Assembly (NCBI GenBank): GCA_016235455.1
Contig: JACRKZ010000125.1
Location: 1-36,415 of the forward strand
Source of the DNA: Armatimonadota bacterium
GTDB lineage: Bacteria > Armatimonadota > UBA10988
DNA: 36,415 nt
Direction of reading: 5' to 3'
Part shown: positions 7,228 through 15,470 of the stretch, piece by piece
Position numbering within the stretch: the first letter of the stretch is position 1
Layout of the letters: the number at the start of each line of letters is the position of its first letter
Notes under the pieces: generated by a model
The model's database searches: none
What the model saw: only the letters and a program-made list of their open reading frames with translations
Told to the model about the DNA's origin: nothing
Made by a program: the position numbers and the translations under genes

Positions 7228-10200
7228 TCAGCGCAACACCCACGCTGCCGGCGCAAACCCGCGCACCTGCGCCGTGAACCGACCGCCCTCGACAGCGATA
7301 GCCGCGCCCACCGGCGTGCCGCGCAGGTCCACCGGCTGCGCCGTGCGCCACGAGCCCGGCAGGCTGACCGTCACCGGCCCGCTGGTGCCCGCCTGCTCCC
7401 ACACCCGCAGCAGCGTGCCCTCGCCGTCGGGATTGGCGCCTAAGGCCAGCACCTCGATGCCCCGGCGCGACAGGGACAGCCCGGCGGCACTCGCGGGCAG
7501 GTGGCCCGCTGGTCCAGTGGCCACCGTGGCCAGCAGCGGTTGTCGCAGTTCCGTCGCCGGCGTGATCAGGTAGGGCTCAGTGGCGTCGCTATCGGCGGCC
7601 CACAGCCGGAAGCGCCAGGTCAGGCGCCCGCCGCACCAGAAGCGGTAGTTGGTCGTCCACTGGTTGTTGTACAGGTTGAAGTAGACCACCGGCCGGGTCG
7701 GCACGTAGTCCAGATCGTAGCGCCAGATGCCGGGCTCGCCGAGGCTGACCAGCGGCGTGTCCGGCCCACACAGACCCGCGCCACGGCCGTTCGCGCCAAG
7801 CACGGTCACGCCCGTGCTAACGGCCAGCAGATGCCGGTTGGTGCCGGGCACGATGTCCTTGGCTGGATCCATGACCGAGCCCGCGCGGCCGACACAGAAG
7901 CGCGGTTGGTCGGCGGCGATGGGCAGCACCAGCCAGCCCGCCTCGGGCCAGTTGTCCGCCGGCTTGTCGACGGTCAGCTCGAGGTCGACATACGGTCGGT
8001 CGGCGCCAACGACCACGCGTAGCGACACCGGGAACGGCGTCTGCGCGGTCATCTCGCCCGTGGCGGCCAGCGCGTCGCGACTGAGCCGGAGCGTGGCGTC
8101 GGCCGGCGACAGCGCCTGGTAGGGCGCCTCTGCCGACGGCGGCAGATTGGGCTTGCCCAACTCGGCGAAGCCCCAGTCGCTGTTGCCGCGCAGGTAGGTC
8201 GAGGTGAAGGCGCGCACATGGTCGAAGTCGAAGCGCTCATGAAGCAGCCGGCCGCAGCCGGGCTGGACCAGCTCACGGCCATCGCGGCGCAGTTGGATCG
8301 AGGCGATCGAGCAGGTCTTCGGGTCGAGCGTGACCTTCAGCCAGCGGCTCTCGAGCACGCCGGTGCTCTCGTCGACGCGCAGGCCGGGGTCGCGCAGTTC
8401 GGCCTTGATCGGCTCGTAGACCCGGTACCCACCCGGCGGCACATGGCGCGCGACGAAGCGCAGGCTGTTGCCCTCGGCCACGGCGGGTACCGCGTCGCCG
8501 CCGTCCACGGGCGCGAGTGCGGCGATGGCGGTGCCGGGCAGGTCGACGCGCACCTCGCCGTCGCGCTCCCAGGGCAGGGGGTTGAACACGACGATGCGGC
8601 GACCCTCACCGGGGGCGTCTTGGGCCAGCGCGGTCAGAGCGTGGCCCGTGGCTGCGGCGACCGCGTCGCGGGCGCCGGTGGCGTAGGCGGTGTGCTCCTC
8701 CCACGACTCCTGGAGGCGCTGGAAGCGTCCGGCGGCCAGCTCCTCGCGCCACTTCGCGCCGTAGTGCCAGTCCTGGGCGGAGCCGGTGCCCCCCGGCGGG
8801 CCGTACTGGGTCACCCAGTAGAGCGCGCCGCCCCAGGTATGCTCGCCGTAGAGCAGCGCCTGCTCATAGGCGTGGGCCAGGTCGGCGCCGACCTCGACCG
8901 TGCCGGCCGACCAGGCGCCGAGCGTGGTGGCCAGCGTCCGCGCGGCGGCGGCGGCGGCCGGCAAGGCGCGCGCGACCCTCATGCCGGCCGGGTCGCAGGC
9001 GATGCCATGGATCCAGGTGTCGGGCATGTCGCCACGCACCACGGGCACGCCCTCGGGCTGCCCCAGCGCGTCGTAGAAGTCTTCCAGCCGGCCGACACGC
9101 ACTTTGACTCCGGGCAGCTTGGCGCGAGCTTCGTCGAGCAGGGCGCGCACCTCGCCGGGGGTGGGCGGGCCATGGTTGTCGCCGGTCATGACCATGGCCA
9201 GCCAGGCGCGGTGCGGCCAGCCGGGCGGCGGCGTGAGCCCGCTGCCATACTCGCCGGTGAGCATGGTCAGCAGCTCCGAGCCGTCGGCGCCCTGCCAGCG
9301 GAACAGCAGCGGCACACGCGGCACGGCGCTGGCGCCGTTGACGCCCAGATGCAGGAACTCGACGCCCGCGGCGCGCAGCAGCGTGGGCAGAATCCACGAG
9401 TGACTGGGCACGTCGGTCATCTTGGCCGCGCGGGGCAGCGGCTGACCGGCGGCGCGTGCCAGCCCCGAGGCCAGGCCCAGGCCGCGGATCAGCGTCTCGG
9501 GCTCCAGCGCCTCGGTCTGCACGGTGAACGGCATGGCCTGCACGGCGAAGCGGCCGGCGGCGAAGGCGGCCTGGAGCCGCGCTCGGCGCTCGGCGGTCTG
9601 TCCGGGCCAATCCTCGAGGATCTTGGTCATGGGCCAGGCCGGCACGGTCCACACGAACTGTTGCTCGGGCGGCAAGCCGCGGCTCTGGTCGACCACGGCC
9701 AGCGCCTGGTCGATCATCGTCGTGCGGTAGCGAGTGACGATGTTGCGGGCCAGGTCGGTGTAGCCGATGTCGAAGTGGGTCTTGAAGACGATGACCACCT
9801 CGCGCAGGTCGGGCCAGGGGGCATACAGGCTGGCGGGCTCGGCGTGGGCCATGGTCGCCTCCGTATCGACATCGATCTCGGTGAAGAAAGTGTTGGACCA
9901 GGTCTCGCCGCTGTCCGGCGTCTGGCGCAGCAACGGGGTCCAAGTGGGCTCGATGACGAAGCGCAGGTAGCGCCACGTGCCCAGCGCGCCGGCGATGCGC
10001 GCCACCTGCGGTCGGTTGCCCCAGTTGGCGCCGGTGGTGTTGGGCCGGCTGTCGACGCGAGCGATGTCCGTCCACGGCCCGTCGGGCGACAGCGCGCCGG
10101 CCAGGGCGTAGACCTGCGGCCCGCGACCGCCTTGGTCGACCTTCCACTGGTGGTACGAGTAGCTGCGGATCTGTGCCAGCGGCTGCGCGCGACCCAGGTC

Positions 10201-10500
10201 CATCAGCAGCGTCCCGCCGCGCACGCAGGAGTTGGCCAGGAAGACTGCCTGCGCGGGGTCGTCGCCCACGGCGCTGACCACGCCGTCTGTCAGGCCGGTC
10301 AGCGGCCCGCTCTGGGGCGCCAGTGCGCCCAAGCCGAGCCGGCACTCGGCACCGCGCGCGGCATCGGTGGCCGACGGCCCGGCGACCGTGGCGAACCGCC
10401 AGCGGCCGTCACGGATCTCGCCGTATTCGCTGTACACCGACGGTGCGGCTGACACCGACGCCGCCCACATTGCCAGGACCAGCAGACCGGCGAGGCGCAT
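7228..10500 (-). CDS. Secreted discoidin + GH38-like alpha-mannosidase-type hydrolase
   Basis: 1090 residues from the ATG at 10500; the open frame extends further upstream but that stretch is antisense to the neighbouring gene. A signal peptide (MRLAGLLVLAMWAASVSA) is followed by a discoidin-like (F5/8 type C) module at about 20-225. The catalytic region opens with VVIVFKTHFDIGYTD, the GH38/DUF5054 signature. His242 and Asp244 match the zinc-binding H-x-D pair, and Asp363 in KMTDVPSHSW sits 119 residues later, close to the spacing to the nucleophile in Golgi mannosidase II. DTWIHGIACDP at about 500 may hold another zinc ligand. The C-terminal half is beta-rich, as in GH38. The expected reaction is retaining hydrolysis of alpha-mannosides or related sugars; the exact substrate is unknown. 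The start codon lies 2 bp after the upstream stop, implying translational coupling with the beta-helix protein. Confidence 0.88.
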   Translation of the reverse strand: MRLAGLLVLAMWAASVSAAPSVYSEYGEIRDGRWRFATVAGPSATDAARGAECRLGLGALAPQSGPLTGLTDGVVSAVGDDPAQAVFLANSCVRGGTLLMDLGRAQPLAQIRSYSYHQWKVDQGGRGPQVYALAGALSPDGPWTDIARVDSRPNTTGANWGNRPQVARIAGALGTWRYLRFVIEPTWTPLLRQTPDSGETWSNTFFTEIDVDTEATMAHAEPASLYAPWPDLREVVIVFKTHFDIGYTDLARNIVTRYRTTMIDQALAVVDQSRGLPPEQQFVWTVPAWPMTKILEDWPGQTAERRARLQAAFAAGRFAVQAMPFTVQTEALEPETLIRGLGLASGLARAAGQPLPRAAKMTDVPSHSWILPTLLRAAGVEFLHLGVNGASAVPRVPLLFRWQGADGSELLTMLTGEYGSGLTPPPGWPHRAWLAMVMTGDNHGPPTPGEVRALLDEARAKLPGVKVRVGRLEDFYDALGQPEGVPVVRGDMPDTWIHGIACDPAGMRVARALPAAAAAARTLATTLGAWSAGTVEVGADLAHAYEQALLYGEHTWGGALYWVTQYGPPGGTGSAQDWHYGAKWREELAAGRFQRLQESWEEHTAYATGARDAVAAATGHALTALAQDAPGEGRRIVVFNPLPWERDGEVRVDLPGTAIAALAPVDGGDAVPAVAEGNSLRFVARHVPPGGYRVYEPIKAELRDPGLRVDESTGVLESRWLKVTLDPKTCSIASIQLRRDGRELVQPGCGRLLHERFDFDHVRAFTSTYLRGNSDWGFAELGKPNLPPSAEAPYQALSPADATLRLSRDALAATGEMTAQTPFPVSLRVVVGADRPYVDLELTVDKPADNWPEAGWLVLPIAADQPRFCVGRAGSVMDPAKDIVPGTNRHLLAVSTGVTVLGANGRGAGLCGPDTPLVSLGEPGIWRYDLDYVPTRPVVYFNLYNNQWTTNYRFWCGGRLTWRFRLWAADSDATEPYLITPATELRQPLLATVATGPAGHLPASAAGLSLSRRGIEVLALGANPDGEGTLLRVWEQAGTSGPVTVSLPGSWRTAQPVDLRGTPVGAAIAVEGGRFTAQVRGFAPAAWVLR

Positions 10501-10502
10501 CG

Positions 10503-12566
10503 TCAACTGCCCTGCAGCGGCACCACCGGTGCGTTCGGGCCAGGGAGCGCCAGGCGCAGTTCCTCGGGCAGCACCGGCAAGTCGCGCTGGCCGTCGCCGT
10601 CCAGGTCGCCGCGCTGGCAGGCGCTGACATCGAGGTCTGCGCCCACGGCCGGCTGCGGGCTCTGGTCGGTGGGCCGGACGCTGAGCGCCACACTCGGGCT
10701 CGCCTTCCAGTTCCACACCAGGCAGTCGCGGAACGGCCGCGCGGGCAGCGCCGGCGCGAAGTCGATGGTCTCGGCGCCGATGGCGGTTACCCGCCGCGGC
10801 ACACTGTCGCCGTTGATCTCGATGGTGTCGCCCACGGCGAACAGGTTGGTCTCGTTGCGCCGGCCGAAGGTCATCGACAGGCGGTCGGCGCGGTTGGCAT
10901 CGGCCGACGGCGCCACGGCCTGCAACGCGGGCACGTTGACCAGCTTGGGGTCGGCTCGGCGCGAATGCTGCTCCTGGCCGGTGGCGGCGTAAGCCTGGGC
11001 CGGCTCGGTGAACTTCTGCCATTTCGGCGCGCCGGTCTCAGCCATGGGTGAGGCGGCATCGCGCGGCCAGAACAGGTTGCCGTCGCTGGTCACCGAGGCC
11101 GCCAGGTTGAGCGTGTTGCCCAGCAGCAGGTTGCCCTGGAAGCGGTGTTCCTGCCCCGAGATGAGGAACGAGCCCCAGCCCCCAAAGCCGACCGTGTTGC
11201 GCTCGACGCGCCAGCGGCTGGAGTTGTCGTGGCCGAAGATGACCGTGAAGGCGTCGGTGCCCAGGAGCACATTGCCGGTCAGGCTGGCGTCCTCGGTCTC
11301 CTCGGTCATCAGCGCCTGCCCGCCGCACAACATCACGTTCTCTTCGATGCGCAGGTTCCTAACGCCGCGGTAGGTCTGCATGTTGTCCGGGTGCGACATG
11401 TAGATGTGGTGGTGCAGGTAGTTGCGCCGCACCAGCACGTCCTCCGCGGTGGGCTCGCCATCGGGCCGGCCGCTGACGTTGCCGGCCACGACCAGGCCAT
11501 CGACCAGGTTGTACGCCGATTCGTTGCCCTCGATGACCACCTGGCGGCTAGAGGCGATGCCCAGGCCGGTGCCCTCGTTGGCCAGGGACAAGCAGTGCTC
11601 CACGCGCAACTGCGTGCATTGCCGCGCGAACAGACCATTGCCGGCGTTGTGGTGCAGGATGCAGCCGCTCAGCGTGACGCCGTCGCAGCCGCCGATCTGC
11701 ACGCCGGCGTCGCGCGATCCGCTGATCTCCAGGTTCTCCACGCGCACCTTGGTCACGCGCCGGTTCCAGGTGCCCACGGCCAGCGCTGGCCCGGCCGCGC
11801 GCAGTTGCGTGCGCTGCAGGTCGGCGGCGGCCGCCGGCCGGAAGGTGACGCGGTAGCGCTTGTCGCCCAGCTTCTCATAGGCCCACTGGCCGGGTCCGCT
11901 GATCAGCGCGGGGTGGTTGGCCAGTCGATAGCGATGCCCGTTGGCCCGCGCCGGCAACGGCCGCACGCCGGCCGCTGGCAGCAGTGCGCGGTTGGCCAGG
12001 CTCAGCCCCGCCAGCGGCAGCGTGTCGAATGTGTTCGATGCCGCGTTGTAGCAGAAGGCCATGACCGACGCCGGCCGCGCCGCCACCGCGCCGAGCGGAT
12101 CGCCGCCGGGGAAGGCGTCGCGGTCGGTCAGTTCGGGGCCGGTCAGATAGCGCATCGGCTGGTCGGCGGCGGGCCACCAGCTCACCGGCTGCGGCGCGAC
12201 GCCGACGAACAGGCCGTCGGGCTCGGTCTCCGTCTCGGCGGCGTACAGGCCGGCGCCCGCGGGCTGCCAGCCGGTCAGCGGCCGGAACCCGGTCACGATG
12301 GCGCGCTCGCCGGGCGCGCCGCGCAACACGGTGGGCTGGTCGGCGGTGCCTGAGAGATCCAGTCGCACCGTCTCGGCGTAGACGCCGGCGCGTAGCGTGA
12401 CGGTGTCGCCAGCCTTGGCGCCGCGCAGCGCCGCGGCGACGGTGCCGAACGGCCGGGCCGCCGAACCATCACCAGTAGCGCCGGGCTGCACGAACCATTC
12501 GGCGGCCCAGGTTGGCCTCGACAGCGCGGCGGCCAGAAGCAGGCACAGTACGACCCACGAGCGCAT
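10503..12566 (-). CDS. Secreted right-handed beta-helix protein with a Ca-binding C-terminal motif
   Basis: 687 residues. The signal peptide (MRSWVVLCLLLAAALSRPTWA) is followed by AEWFVQPGATGDGSAARPFG and the KAGDTVTLRAGVYAETV segment, typical of the first coils of DUF1565/pectate-lyase-fold proteins. Residues about 250-500 show repeating coil motifs such as NLEISGSRDAGVQIGGCDG, CILHHNAGNGLFARQC and VEGNESAYNLVDGLVV-like turns, each with buried N, V or I ladders. Near the C-terminus, RGDLDGDGQRDLPVLP is a single dockerin/EF-hand-like calcium loop. The family includes polysaccharide lyases, epimerases and glycosidases; no catalytic triad can be assigned by eye. The start is ATG with GGAGAG about 5 bases upstream. 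It is the first member of the tight pair with the GH38-like enzyme, so the two probably act on the same glycan outside the cytoplasm. Confidence 0.88.
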   Translation of the reverse strand: MRSWVVLCLLLAAALSRPTWAAEWFVQPGATGDGSAARPFGTVAAALRGAKAGDTVTLRAGVYAETVRLDLSGTADQPTVLRGAPGERAIVTGFRPLTGWQPAGAGLYAAETETEPDGLFVGVAPQPVSWWPAADQPMRYLTGPELTDRDAFPGGDPLGAVAARPASVMAFCYNAASNTFDTLPLAGLSLANRALLPAAGVRPLPARANGHRYRLANHPALISGPGQWAYEKLGDKRYRVTFRPAAAADLQRTQLRAAGPALAVGTWNRRVTKVRVENLEISGSRDAGVQIGGCDGVTLSGCILHHNAGNGLFARQCTQLRVEHCLSLANEGTGLGIASSRQVVIEGNESAYNLVDGLVVAGNVSGRPDGEPTAEDVLVRRNYLHHHIYMSHPDNMQTYRGVRNLRIEENVMLCGGQALMTEETEDASLTGNVLLGTDAFTVIFGHDNSSRWRVERNTVGFGGWGSFLISGQEHRFQGNLLLGNTLNLAASVTSDGNLFWPRDAASPMAETGAPKWQKFTEPAQAYAATGQEQHSRRADPKLVNVPALQAVAPSADANRADRLSMTFGRRNETNLFAVGDTIEINGDSVPRRVTAIGAETIDFAPALPARPFRDCLVWNWKASPSVALSVRPTDQSPQPAVGADLDVSACQRGDLDGDGQRDLPVLPEELRLALPGPNAPVVPLQGS

Positions 12567-12592
12567 GGCGGCTCTCCACGCGTTCGGTTCGC

Positions 12593-12607
12593 GACGGCCG
12601 GGCCGTC
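12593..12607. terminator. Short GC hairpin after the YbaK-like gene
   Basis: Arms 12593-12598 (gacggc) and 12602-12607 (gccgtc) surround a 3-base loop, 17 bases past the stop of the YbaK-like gene in its direction of transcription. No T-run follows, so termination is only possible, not shown. Confidence 0.3.
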
Positions 12608-12624
12608 TCCTGCCTGGCCGACCG

Positions 12625-13092
12625 CTAGACCAGCACGCCTTCGCCGAGCGCGAGTTGGGTTACGCGCGGCCACTCCAGCCGGGCGTAGTCGTCCCAGCGC
12701 ACGATGATCACCTCGCGATGGCTGCCCGCGCGGAAGGCGATGGTGGGCTGCTGGGCCAGATGCTCATCGACAAACGTGCGCAGGCCGTAGCGACTGCCGA
12801 ACGGCGGCTCGGCGCCCAGCTCGCAGTCGCTGAACAGCTCGGCCAATTCACCCTCCGAGGCCATGCGCGGCTCGCCGCCGAGCAGGCGCGCGACCTTGTC
12901 CAGGTCGACGCGGCAGGCGGCGAGCAACACCAGCATGGCGTACTCACCGTCGACCGCCACGATCACGGTCTTGGCGAACATGCGGCCCGGCAGATGCTCG
13001 GCGGCGGCCTCCTCCAGTGCCGTGTAGCGCAGCGGATGGTGCCGCACCTCAAAGTCGACCCGTTCGGCGCTGAGGTAGTCCAGGATCTTCAT
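12625..13092 (-). CDS. YbaK/ProX-family aminoacyl-tRNA deacylase (trans-editing)
   Basis: 155 residues from the ATG at 13092; the frame stays open far upstream but only as antisense of the plus-strand genes. GGAGG eight bases before this ATG fixes the start. The protein matches the YbaK/ProX/EbsC fold: N-terminal MKILDYLSAERVDFEVRHHP, FAKTVIVAVDG with the conserved Lys41, ELAELFSDCELGAEPPFGS with the family's P-P-F-G loop (97-100), and TIAFRAGSHREVIIVRWDDY. Family members hydrolyse mischarged tRNAs such as Ala-tRNAPro or Cys-tRNAPro in the cytoplasm. The 'AEHL' variant at 31-34 and VDEHL at 108-112 also occur in ProX-type and uncharacterised relatives, so the exact tRNA target is open. It is divergent from the plus-strand cluster, with 138 bp between the starts, and heads the minus-strand run. 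Confidence 0.9.
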   Translation of the reverse strand: MKILDYLSAERVDFEVRHHPLRYTALEEAAAEHLPGRMFAKTVIVAVDGEYAMLVLLAACRVDLDKVARLLGGEPRMASEGELAELFSDCELGAEPPFGSRYGLRTFVDEHLAQQPTIAFRAGSHREVIIVRWDDYARLEWPRVTQLALGEGVLV

Positions 13093-13230
13093 GGTGACAA
13101 CCTCCGAGGACGCCGGTGGCCCGCGGCTTGCGGGGCCACACGGCCCCATATCGGCCATTCTAGCGCGCCATGCGGGCGGCGCCAGGAGGAGTCCGGTGGT
13201 GGCCAGCCAAGCCGCGCGCGGAGACCATCC

Positions 13231-14799
13231 ATGCACCGTTGGGCCATCGTCGTGGTCGTACTGCTGGCCGCCTCCCTGTGCGCCGCGCCCGCGCTCGAGG
13301 CGCAGTTCGACGCCAAAGGCCTGAGCCGCCTGAGCTATGCCGACGCCTCGTTTGTCGGTGACGGCGCCTTTCAGGTCTATGGCGCCAACCTGCGCTCTGC
13401 CGATGGGCTGCGCCATGCGGCCGACATGAAGGGCGGCCAGCGCAGCTTCGACGCCGCGACCCGGACGCTGTCGCTGACCTGGCCGTGGGGTACCGTGCGC
13501 TGCGCCTACACCATCGAGCCGACGCGCCTGCGGCTGAGTGTCACCGTCGAGAACCTGACCGACGAGACCATCGCGGATGTCACCATGTCGCCCATGGAGA
13601 GCGCCTTCCCCAGCCCGCCCGCGGGCTGGGTGCCGCACATGCCGTACCGCACCTTCAACCTGGGCTGGCCGACCACGCTCGTCGCGCGGATGCCCCAGGC
13701 GGTGCTGGCCGCGTGCAACGAAGACGTGGCACGTCCGCTGCAGTTCGGCTGGCAGGGCCGCGAATCGCTGGCCCGCCGACCGATGATTCTGGCTACGGTG
13801 AGCGACTGGAACGCTGAGATCCTCAACCCCCAGCTCAGCCGGCCCATCGCCCCGCACGCGAGCGACCGCTACGACGTGTCGCTGCGCTTTGGCCCCGCTG
13901 GCGCCACCGACGACCAGGTCTTCGGCGACCTGCTCGACCGCTTCGCCAAGCTGCTGCCCTACCGGCTCAACTGGACCGACCGCCGGCCGATCGGCGCGCT
14001 GTTCCCCTCCAGCTCGGGCATCAACGGCGAGAAGAACCCGCGCGGCTGGTTCAATGACAAGCAGGCCGACTTCGTCACCGAAGAGGGCCGCGCCAAGTTC
14101 CGCGAGCGGCTCATGGCCTGGGCGGGCCAAAGCGTTCAGGTCCTCAAGGGCCTGAACGCTCAGGGCATGATCACCTGGGACACCGAGGGCCAGGAGTACC
14201 CGCACGCCATCAGCTACCTGGGCGACCCGCGGTCGCTGCCGCCCGAGATGGAGCCGGTGGCCGATGCCTACTTCAAGCTGTTCACCGATGCCGGGCTGAA
14301 GGTCGGCGTCTGCCTGCGCCCGCAGTTGCCGCTGCGCACGGCCTATGGCGCGGGGGTCAATCAGTACGAAGTGACCGACCCGCTGGCCACGCTCGACGCC
14401 AAGCTGACCTACGCTCAGAAGCGCTGGGGCTGCACGCTGTTCTACGTGGACAGCAACGGCGACCCCAACGCGCCGATGTCGGCCAGCATCTTCAGTCAGC
14501 TCGCCGCGCGCCATCCCGACGTGCTGCTCATGCCCGAGCATGAGAACGCGGCCTACTACGCCTGCTCGGCGCCGTATCGCGACTACCAGAACCAGCGGCA
14601 GCTGGGCACCGGCGGCGACGTGCGGCGGCTCTACCCCAATGCGTTCTGCGCGCTCTACCTGGGCGACCGCGACGTGAAGCCGGTGCGCGAGCAACTCATC
14701 GAGTGCGTCAAGCACGGGGATATCCTGGTGGTGCACGGGTGGTACAGCCCGGCCAATCACAAAGACATCAAGGAGATTGTGGCGGCGGCGGCGAAGTAG
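13231..14799 (+). CDS. Secreted TIM-barrel glycoside-hydrolase-like protein
   Basis: 522 residues from the ATG at 13231, preceded by GGAG at 7-base spacing. The frame is open upstream, but that region is the antisense of the YbaK gene. The signal peptide is MHRWAIVVVVLLAASLCAAP. Residues about 20-250 form a beta-sandwich-like part (TLSLTWPWGTVRCAYTIEP, VTVENLTDETIADVTM). Residues about 255-522 look like a TIM barrel of the GH27/GH31/GH36 clan. GMITWDTEGQEYPH carries Asp317 and Glu319, and TLFYVDSNGDPN carries Asp407 at the end of a predicted strand, the usual nucleophile position in that clan; LLMPEHENAAYY follows. The family name is not recognised and the catalytic assignment is inferred. 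It is the first gene of the seven-gene plus-strand run; the next gene begins 3 bp after its stop. Confidence 0.85.
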   Translation: MHRWAIVVVVLLAASLCAAPALEAQFDAKGLSRLSYADASFVGDGAFQVYGANLRSADGLRHAADMKGGQRSFDAATRTLSLTWPWGTVRCAYTIEPTRLRLSVTVENLTDETIADVTMSPMESAFPSPPAGWVPHMPYRTFNLGWPTTLVARMPQAVLAACNEDVARPLQFGWQGRESLARRPMILATVSDWNAEILNPQLSRPIAPHASDRYDVSLRFGPAGATDDQVFGDLLDRFAKLLPYRLNWTDRRPIGALFPSSSGINGEKNPRGWFNDKQADFVTEEGRAKFRERLMAWAGQSVQVLKGLNAQGMITWDTEGQEYPHAISYLGDPRSLPPEMEPVADAYFKLFTDAGLKVGVCLRPQLPLRTAYGAGVNQYEVTDPLATLDAKLTYAQKRWGCTLFYVDSNGDPNAPMSASIFSQLAARHPDVLLMPEHENAAYYACSAPYRDYQNQRQLGTGGDVRRLYPNAFCALYLGDRDVKPVREQLIECVKHGDILVVHGWYSPANHKDIKEIVAAAAK

Positions 14800-14802
14800 G
14801 CT

Positions 14803-15402
14803 GTGCCGCAGGGGAGCAGCGCGATCTCGACCCACTACGCCGAGCACATGGCCGGTTGGAAGCCGTGGATGGTGGAGTACCGCTACGGCATCGTGCTGAT
14901 CGTGCCGCCAGAACCGCACCAGACGGTGGTCAGCGCGCTCCGCTCGCACTACGCCTGGTCGCAGTCGTCTGAGTGCCCGGCGCACATCAGCCTGTCCGTG
15001 CCGGTGCCCGGCCCGGTCGACCCCATCGACCTGACGGAACTGGAAGACCGGCTGGCGGCGGTCGAGCCGTTTGTCCTGCGCTACGGGCCGATCATCGTGG
15101 GCGGTGATGGCCGAGGCATCGTGCTCGATGTCGAGCCCCAGGGCCGCCTGGAAGCGCTGTTGCCCGTTCTCGAAGGGAGCCGCATGTTGCGCGGCGCCGC
15201 GCCGCGCCGCTGGCCGTTCCGAGGACACATGACCATCGCTGAGATGCTGACGCCACAGCAATCTGTTGCCGTTCGCGAGGAGCTGTCGGGCCTGGCGCTG
15301 ACGGGCGAGTTCGTGGTCGACCAGCTCACCTGGCTTGTGCCCGACGAGCGCTTCGCCTTCAGCCTCCGAGCCACGGTGCGCGTCGGGCGCGACCGCGCCT
15401 GA
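14803..15402 (+). CDS. 2H phosphoesterase (LigT / 2'-5' RNA ligase-like)
   Basis: 199 residues from a GTG that follows the previous stop by 3 bp. The two defining motifs of the 2H superfamily are present: HIS at 61-63 (PAHISLSVP) and HMT at 142-144 (RGHMTIAEM), each donating a histidine to the active site. The intervening sequence has the expected two-lobed alpha/beta pattern. Such enzymes act on cyclic phosphodiester or 2'-5' linked RNA ends in the cytoplasm; the substrate here is unknown. Start choice: the fold itself begins at MVEYRYGIVLIVPP (ATG at 14869, with GGAAG upstream), and another ATG lies at 14848. The extra 22 codons from GTG 14803 use strongly GC-ending codons, so I keep the longer form with reservation. 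The enzyme has no signal peptide, unlike its neighbours. Confidence 0.82.
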   Translation: MPQGSSAISTHYAEHMAGWKPWMVEYRYGIVLIVPPEPHQTVVSALRSHYAWSQSSECPAHISLSVPVPGPVDPIDLTELEDRLAAVEPFVLRYGPIIVGGDGRGIVLDVEPQGRLEALLPVLEGSRMLRGAAPRRWPFRGHMTIAEMLTPQQSVAVREELSGLALTGEFVVDQLTWLVPDERFAFSLRATVRVGRDRA

Positions 15403-15470
15403 ACCGCTACGCCGCCGCGCCTGTACTGGCCGGCGGCCGAAATGCTATGCTCCGACCGGGAGACGCGCCC

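Noticed and set aside
15446..15451. TATGCT as a -10 box for the glycyl radical enzyme gene
   Set aside because: The best -35 match is only three of six, and the leader would be about 13 bases, too short to hold the ribosome-binding site comfortably.
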